Shown: positions 4,879 to 7,851 of the stretch, piece by piece
Layout of the letters: each line of letters begins with the position of its first letter
Numbering within the stretch: position 1 is the first letter of the stretch
Assembly (NCBI GenBank): GCA_012514865.1
Contig: JAAYZO010000532.1
Span: 1-7,851 of the forward strand
Reading direction: 5' to 3'
Source of the DNA: Lentisphaerota bacterium
Lineage (GTDB): Bacteria; Verrucomicrobiota; Lentisphaeria; Oligosphaerales; JAFGRS01
DNA length: 7,851 bases
The notes under the pieces: model-generated
What the model was told of the DNA's origin: nothing
Databases searched by the model: none
What the model saw: only the letters and a program-made list of their open reading frames with translations
Program-made: the position numbers and the translations under genes

Positions 4879-7851
4879 GGCCCGGCCCTCCTTCCGTTTC
4901 TCCGGCGGGCTCTGCCGGACGCCCGAACCATGGCTCCGGAATCGTGCGAATGCGGCACACGGCCGGATAGTCGCAGTAGCCGGACAGGCGGACCGGGCAG
5001 TTGCCGCGCGGGTTCGGCGCCAGGAGCCCATTACCGATGTCATGCTGCGCGCGCGCCAGGTGTGTCCGGGCGAGCTCGAGCAGGTGGTCGCCAGCGACGG
5101 TGGCCGTGTGGTCTTTGCCGTCCCGGAGGCCAACGAGGGCCACGCTGTCGAGTTCGGCCTCCGCCGGGATGGCCGCGGGCAGGCGTCCCTGGCGGCGCAG
5201 TTCGTCGAAGGCGAGGGCGTACGCCGGCAACTGCAGATCGATGCCGTTGCGCAGGTCAGCCGCACTGCTCAACTTCCGGGACGTCTTGTAGTCGCAGATG
5301 CGCACTTTCGCCGGGCCGTCTCCAGCCGCCACGTCGACCCGATCCACCCGGCCGCGCAGGCGCACCGTGGCCCCGTCCCCCAGCGCGACCGCAAGCGGCT
5401 GCTTGCGCCGGGCGAATTCCCACTCACAGACGGCAGGGGCGAAGAGGGCCGGCGCCTCCCGCAGGCCGGTGTAGGCGCCGGCAAATCTCCTGAAAGGCTC
5501 TGTCCAGCCCCTCGGGTACCGGTCGGGGATGGCCAGAGCGTCGCCTCTCGATGCTGCCTCCAACCAGAGTTTGAGGAGTGCTCTTGCGGCGGCGTTGTCG
5601 TTCGCCTGCAGAGCCCGCTCCAGGTCCTCCACTGCGTCTTCCCACTTACGTCTCAACTCGGGCCGCGGGTCAACCTGGAAGAGCTTCGGCAGGAGCCCAT
5701 GCGCCACCGTATCGCGCCACCGTTGCTTCAGGCGGGTGGTCGCCTCTGCCTGCAGGGAGAGACCACTCGCGTCGAGGCTGGCAAAGGCCGCATCGAGGGC
5801 CGAGTCGAATCCACCCGTGGGGGTTGCGGCAGGCCCCTGCGTGCCGACGAGAAACGCCTCGACCCGTTGGCTCTGCTCGGCCTTGTCCCGGCAGATGAAG
5901 AACGCCGGACCGCGCGCCGGGTCATCGAGAATGGCGTGCACCGCCTGGTCCAGGGCCTCGTGCAGCGCGGAGCCGGCCTCGATCGCGTCCGGGACGGGCG
6001 ACGGGTCGCGTAGCCGGCTCAGGCCGAGGACGCACTGGGCGAAATAGCGGTACGGGCAATAGCCGAACTCGTCGAGCTGGGAGGGCGAGAGCCCCTCGTC
6101 GGTGGCGATGGGGCCGAAGCAGGCCGGGGAGGCCCCCAGGCCGGGCTCGGGATTCCAGTTCCGGACGTCCTGCCACTGGCGCAGGGCGTGACCCTCAGCG
6201 GCCTCGTCGGGCCGGGCCAGGGCGAGGGCCAGACGGGCCTCGTCCGCCGTGGTGGCGGCATCGGCGTCCGGGAGCGCGCTGAGCGGCTCCAGCTTTCGGA
6301 AGGCGTGGGCGCCGGCCGCGTCCGGCAGGAACTGCGACAGGCGTCGCCAGCCAGTGCGCCCTTCCTCCCAGCCGGCGAGGGCGTCATCGAGGCGCTGCAG
6401 GAAGGACGATGGCAGCACGGCACGGCGGTCCAGTCCGGTCACGGCGTAGCACAGGGCGAGGCGTCCAGCTTCCGCGGTCGCCGCGCCGAGGGCGCGCCCG
6501 AGCGCCTCTGCCGCGCGCCGATTGCTCTCCGTGCTGGTCGGAAGCCCCAGCCGGGCGCGGTCTGCGTCCCGCAGAATGCCGGCATCCGCTCGTTCGGCGG
6601 GCAGGGCCCCAGCCACCATGCCGACGACGAAGAACCGCGACCAGGCCCCAGCCTCGACCTGCTCCGGGGTGCGGATGCCGACGCAGTCCGTCCAAGTGTC
6701 GCCGAGGCGGATCGTCTGGTCCCCGAGGACGCGTTTGAGGGCTTCGCTGAACGCCGCTGCCGTCATCGGGTCGCCCCCGCCCTCGGCGAGATCCAGCAGG
6801 ATGTCCTGGACCTGGCGCACCGCGGCAGACTCGAGCTCGAGAGAGCGCGCGGCCAGCCGGCCGGCAGCCCCAGAGTCTTCCCCCTGCACAGGATCTACCG
6901 GCTCGTCGCCGCCGTCCTGTTCGGCGCGGACGGCGATGCCTCGCCGCACCTGCACGCGTCGGCTTACGTCCAGACCCTCCTTCCCGAGGACCTCTCGCAG
7001 CCAGGCGGCCCAGTCGCTCAGCGGGCGCTCTTCGAGCCCCCCGAACAGGTCACGGAGCCGCTCCATGAGCGCGGAGAAAGGCCCACACAGCCGCTCGAGT
7101 TGCCGGAGTTGCTGTTCAAGCCGTTCCCGGTTCCGCGAGTCGTTGTCATCCGGGTCCGTTGGCGCCTGGATGGCGGCCTGAGCCCGTTCGCGCAGGCGCG
7201 CGAGTGCCTGGACCCAGCCGTCCCAGTCCCCTCGGCGCAGCCTGAACCGGCGCAACAGCCTTGCCACGGTGCGCAGGGAGAGCCCGCCTGCGTCCTGCCA
7301 CAGCCCCGAACGGACGACAAACGGCGACGACAGCAGCCAGAGGATGTCGTCCCAGGCGCACTCCGGCGCGGCCAGCCGCGGCAGGCGCAGGACGAACTCC
7401 CCGAACGGCGTCGCGCTCAGCGGCAGGTCGAAGGCCCCGTCGTGGGGAATGCCGTGCCCGTCGAGCAGTGCCGCCAGCCGTTGACGGTAGGCGGGGTCCG
7501 CCGGGGTGACCAGGAGGACCTCGCCTGGCGGAACGGCATGCGTGGAGGGATTGCCCAGACGGTCGGCACCGGCCAGCGCTGCGCGCAGGCGCCGCGCCAC
7601 CCAGACCAACTCCACGTCGACATCTGCCGCCTGCACGAACTCGATCCCGCTGAACTGACCCCGAAGCGCATCCCGGTCGACACCCGCGTTGCCCGTGCCC
7701 ATCAAGACCCCGAGCGCGCCTGCAGCCAACAGCGACTGGTGCGACGGGGTGCCCTCGCGGGCGACGCGGTCCGGCCCAAGTGCGGTCTCGAGCGATCCGA
7801 TCATCGCCGTCTGCCATGGCTCGGGATCGCGGAACCCGACGAGATGGACAC
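4871..7851 (-). CDS. addB: AddB: nuclease and scaffold subunit of AddAB (N-terminus outside window)
   Basis: Partner of AddA in the end-resection complex. The frame is open through the right edge, reading VHLVGFRDPEPWQTA before Met 7804, so the true start lies beyond 7851 and at least 992 residues are present. Numbering from Met 7804: a degenerate helicase-like core includes EVLLVTP (95-101), FGEFVLRLPRL (134-144), and FFVVGMVAGALP (391-402) followed by R417xxLGLP, a layout typical of AddB. The region corresponding to motif VI (LALCYAVTG, 449-457) lacks the usual arginines, so no motor activity is expected from this part; the Walker A region is not in view. The nuclease domain has H615, E796, D821 in RGRVDRVD, D838-Y-K840 and Q858xxxY862, so it looks active. 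Cysteines C583, C936, C944 and C950 frame the nuclease as in the iron-sulphur staple of AddB, but with changed spacing (see findings). The intact nuclease site and staple separate it from RecC. The gene ends with a TGA overlapping the start of addA. Confidence 0.9.
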   Translation of the reverse strand, partial: VHLVGFRDPEPWQTAMIGSLETALGPDRVAREGTPSHQSLLAAGALGVLMGTGNAGVDRDALRGQFSGIEFVQAADVDVELVWVARRLRAALAGADRLGNPSTHAVPPGEVLLVTPADPAYRQRLAALLDGHGIPHDGAFDLPLSATPFGEFVLRLPRLAAPECAWDDILWLLSSPFVVRSGLWQDAGGLSLRTVARLLRRFRLRRGDWDGWVQALARLRERAQAAIQAPTDPDDNDSRNRERLEQQLRQLERLCGPFSALMERLRDLFGGLEERPLSDWAAWLREVLGKEGLDVSRRVQVRRGIAVRAEQDGGDEPVDPVQGEDSGAAGRLAARSLELESAAVRQVQDILLDLAEGGGDPMTAAAFSEALKRVLGDQTIRLGDTWTDCVGIRTPEQVEAGAWSRFFVVGMVAGALPAERADAGILRDADRARLGLPTSTESNRRAAEALGRALGAATAEAGRLALCYAVTGLDRRAVLPSSFLQRLDDALAGWEEGRTGWRRLSQFLPDAAGAHAFRKLEPLSALPDADAATTADEARLALALARPDEAAEGHALRQWQDVRNWNPEPGLGASPACFGPIATDEGLSPSQLDEFGYCPYRYFAQCVLGLSRLRDPSPVPDAIEAGSALHEALDQAVHAILDDPARGPAFFICRDKAEQSQRVEAFLVGTQGPAATPTGGFDSALDAAFASLDASGLSLQAEATTRLKQRWRDTVAHGLLPKLFQVDPRPELRRKWEDAVEDLERALQANDNAAARALLKLWLEAASRGDALAIPDRYPRGWTEPFRRFAGAYTGLREAPALFAPAVCEWEFARRKQPLAVALGDGATVRLRGRVDRVDVAAGDGPAKVRICDYKTSRKLSSAADLRNGIDLQLPAYALAFDELRRQGRLPAAIPAEAELDSVALVGLRDGKDHTATVAGDHLLELARTHLARAQHDIGNGLLAPNPRGNCPVRLSGYCDYPAVCRIRTIPEPWFGRPAEPAGETEGGPGHG
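4886..4895 (-). promoter_or_regulatory. Shine-Dalgarno site of addA inside addB
   Basis: On the minus strand this reads GGAAGGAGGG and ends 7 bases before ATG 4878. It lies within the last codons of addB and fixes the addA start. With the 8-bp stop/start overlap it points to coupled translation of the two subunits. Confidence 0.8.

Noticed and set aside
4879..5265. Upstream extension of addA to a start at 5265
   Set aside because: The extra 129 residues are Arg/Ser/Pro-rich and read across the addB nuclease domain in another frame. ATG 4878 has a strong Shine-Dalgarno site.
4793..6013. A 406-codon open frame on the + strand across the addB-addA junction
   Set aside because: It is antisense to two confident genes with conserved catalytic motifs and has no domain of its own.

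Overview
The window is GC-rich bacterial DNA. Codons in the two large genes end mostly in G or C, and the Shine-Dalgarno sites are ordinary. I cannot name the organism; a high-GC Gram-negative lineage is a guess.

Left part (about 1-530, + strand): no intact gene I can recognise. Coding-like sequence appears in three successive reading frames, and the pieces join into one plausible polypeptide if two single bases are removed and one is added. I read this as a decayed or frameshifted gene, with lower confidence than the rest. From 531 to 764 is a non-coding stretch with a perfect 9-bp inverted repeat (558-581), a further copy of its half-site, a TATAGT box and a Shine-Dalgarno site. It leads into a 168-residue protein (765-1271, +) with the C33/H123/D134 arrangement expected of a C39/papain-like cysteine peptidase fold.

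Right part (1294-7851, - strand): about 84% of the window is an addB-addA operon. AddB (4871-7851) is cut off at its N-terminus by the window edge. AddA (1294-4878) is complete. The two genes overlap by 8 bp at ATGGATGA, and a strong Shine-Dalgarno site for addA lies inside the end of addB. Both proteins carry a C-terminal PD-(D/E)XK nuclease domain, and AddA has every superfamily 1 helicase motif. Together they should form a two-nuclease, RecBCD-like enzyme that resects double-strand breaks and loads the RecA pathway. AddA converges on the peptidase-like gene with only 22 bp between the two stop codons.

The details most worth a second look are a serine at the usual second cysteine position of the AddB iron-sulphur motif, the stand-alone peptidase-like protein with its palindromic upstream region, and the frameshifted remnant at the left edge. 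I see no CRISPR array, tRNA, rRNA or insertion sequence.
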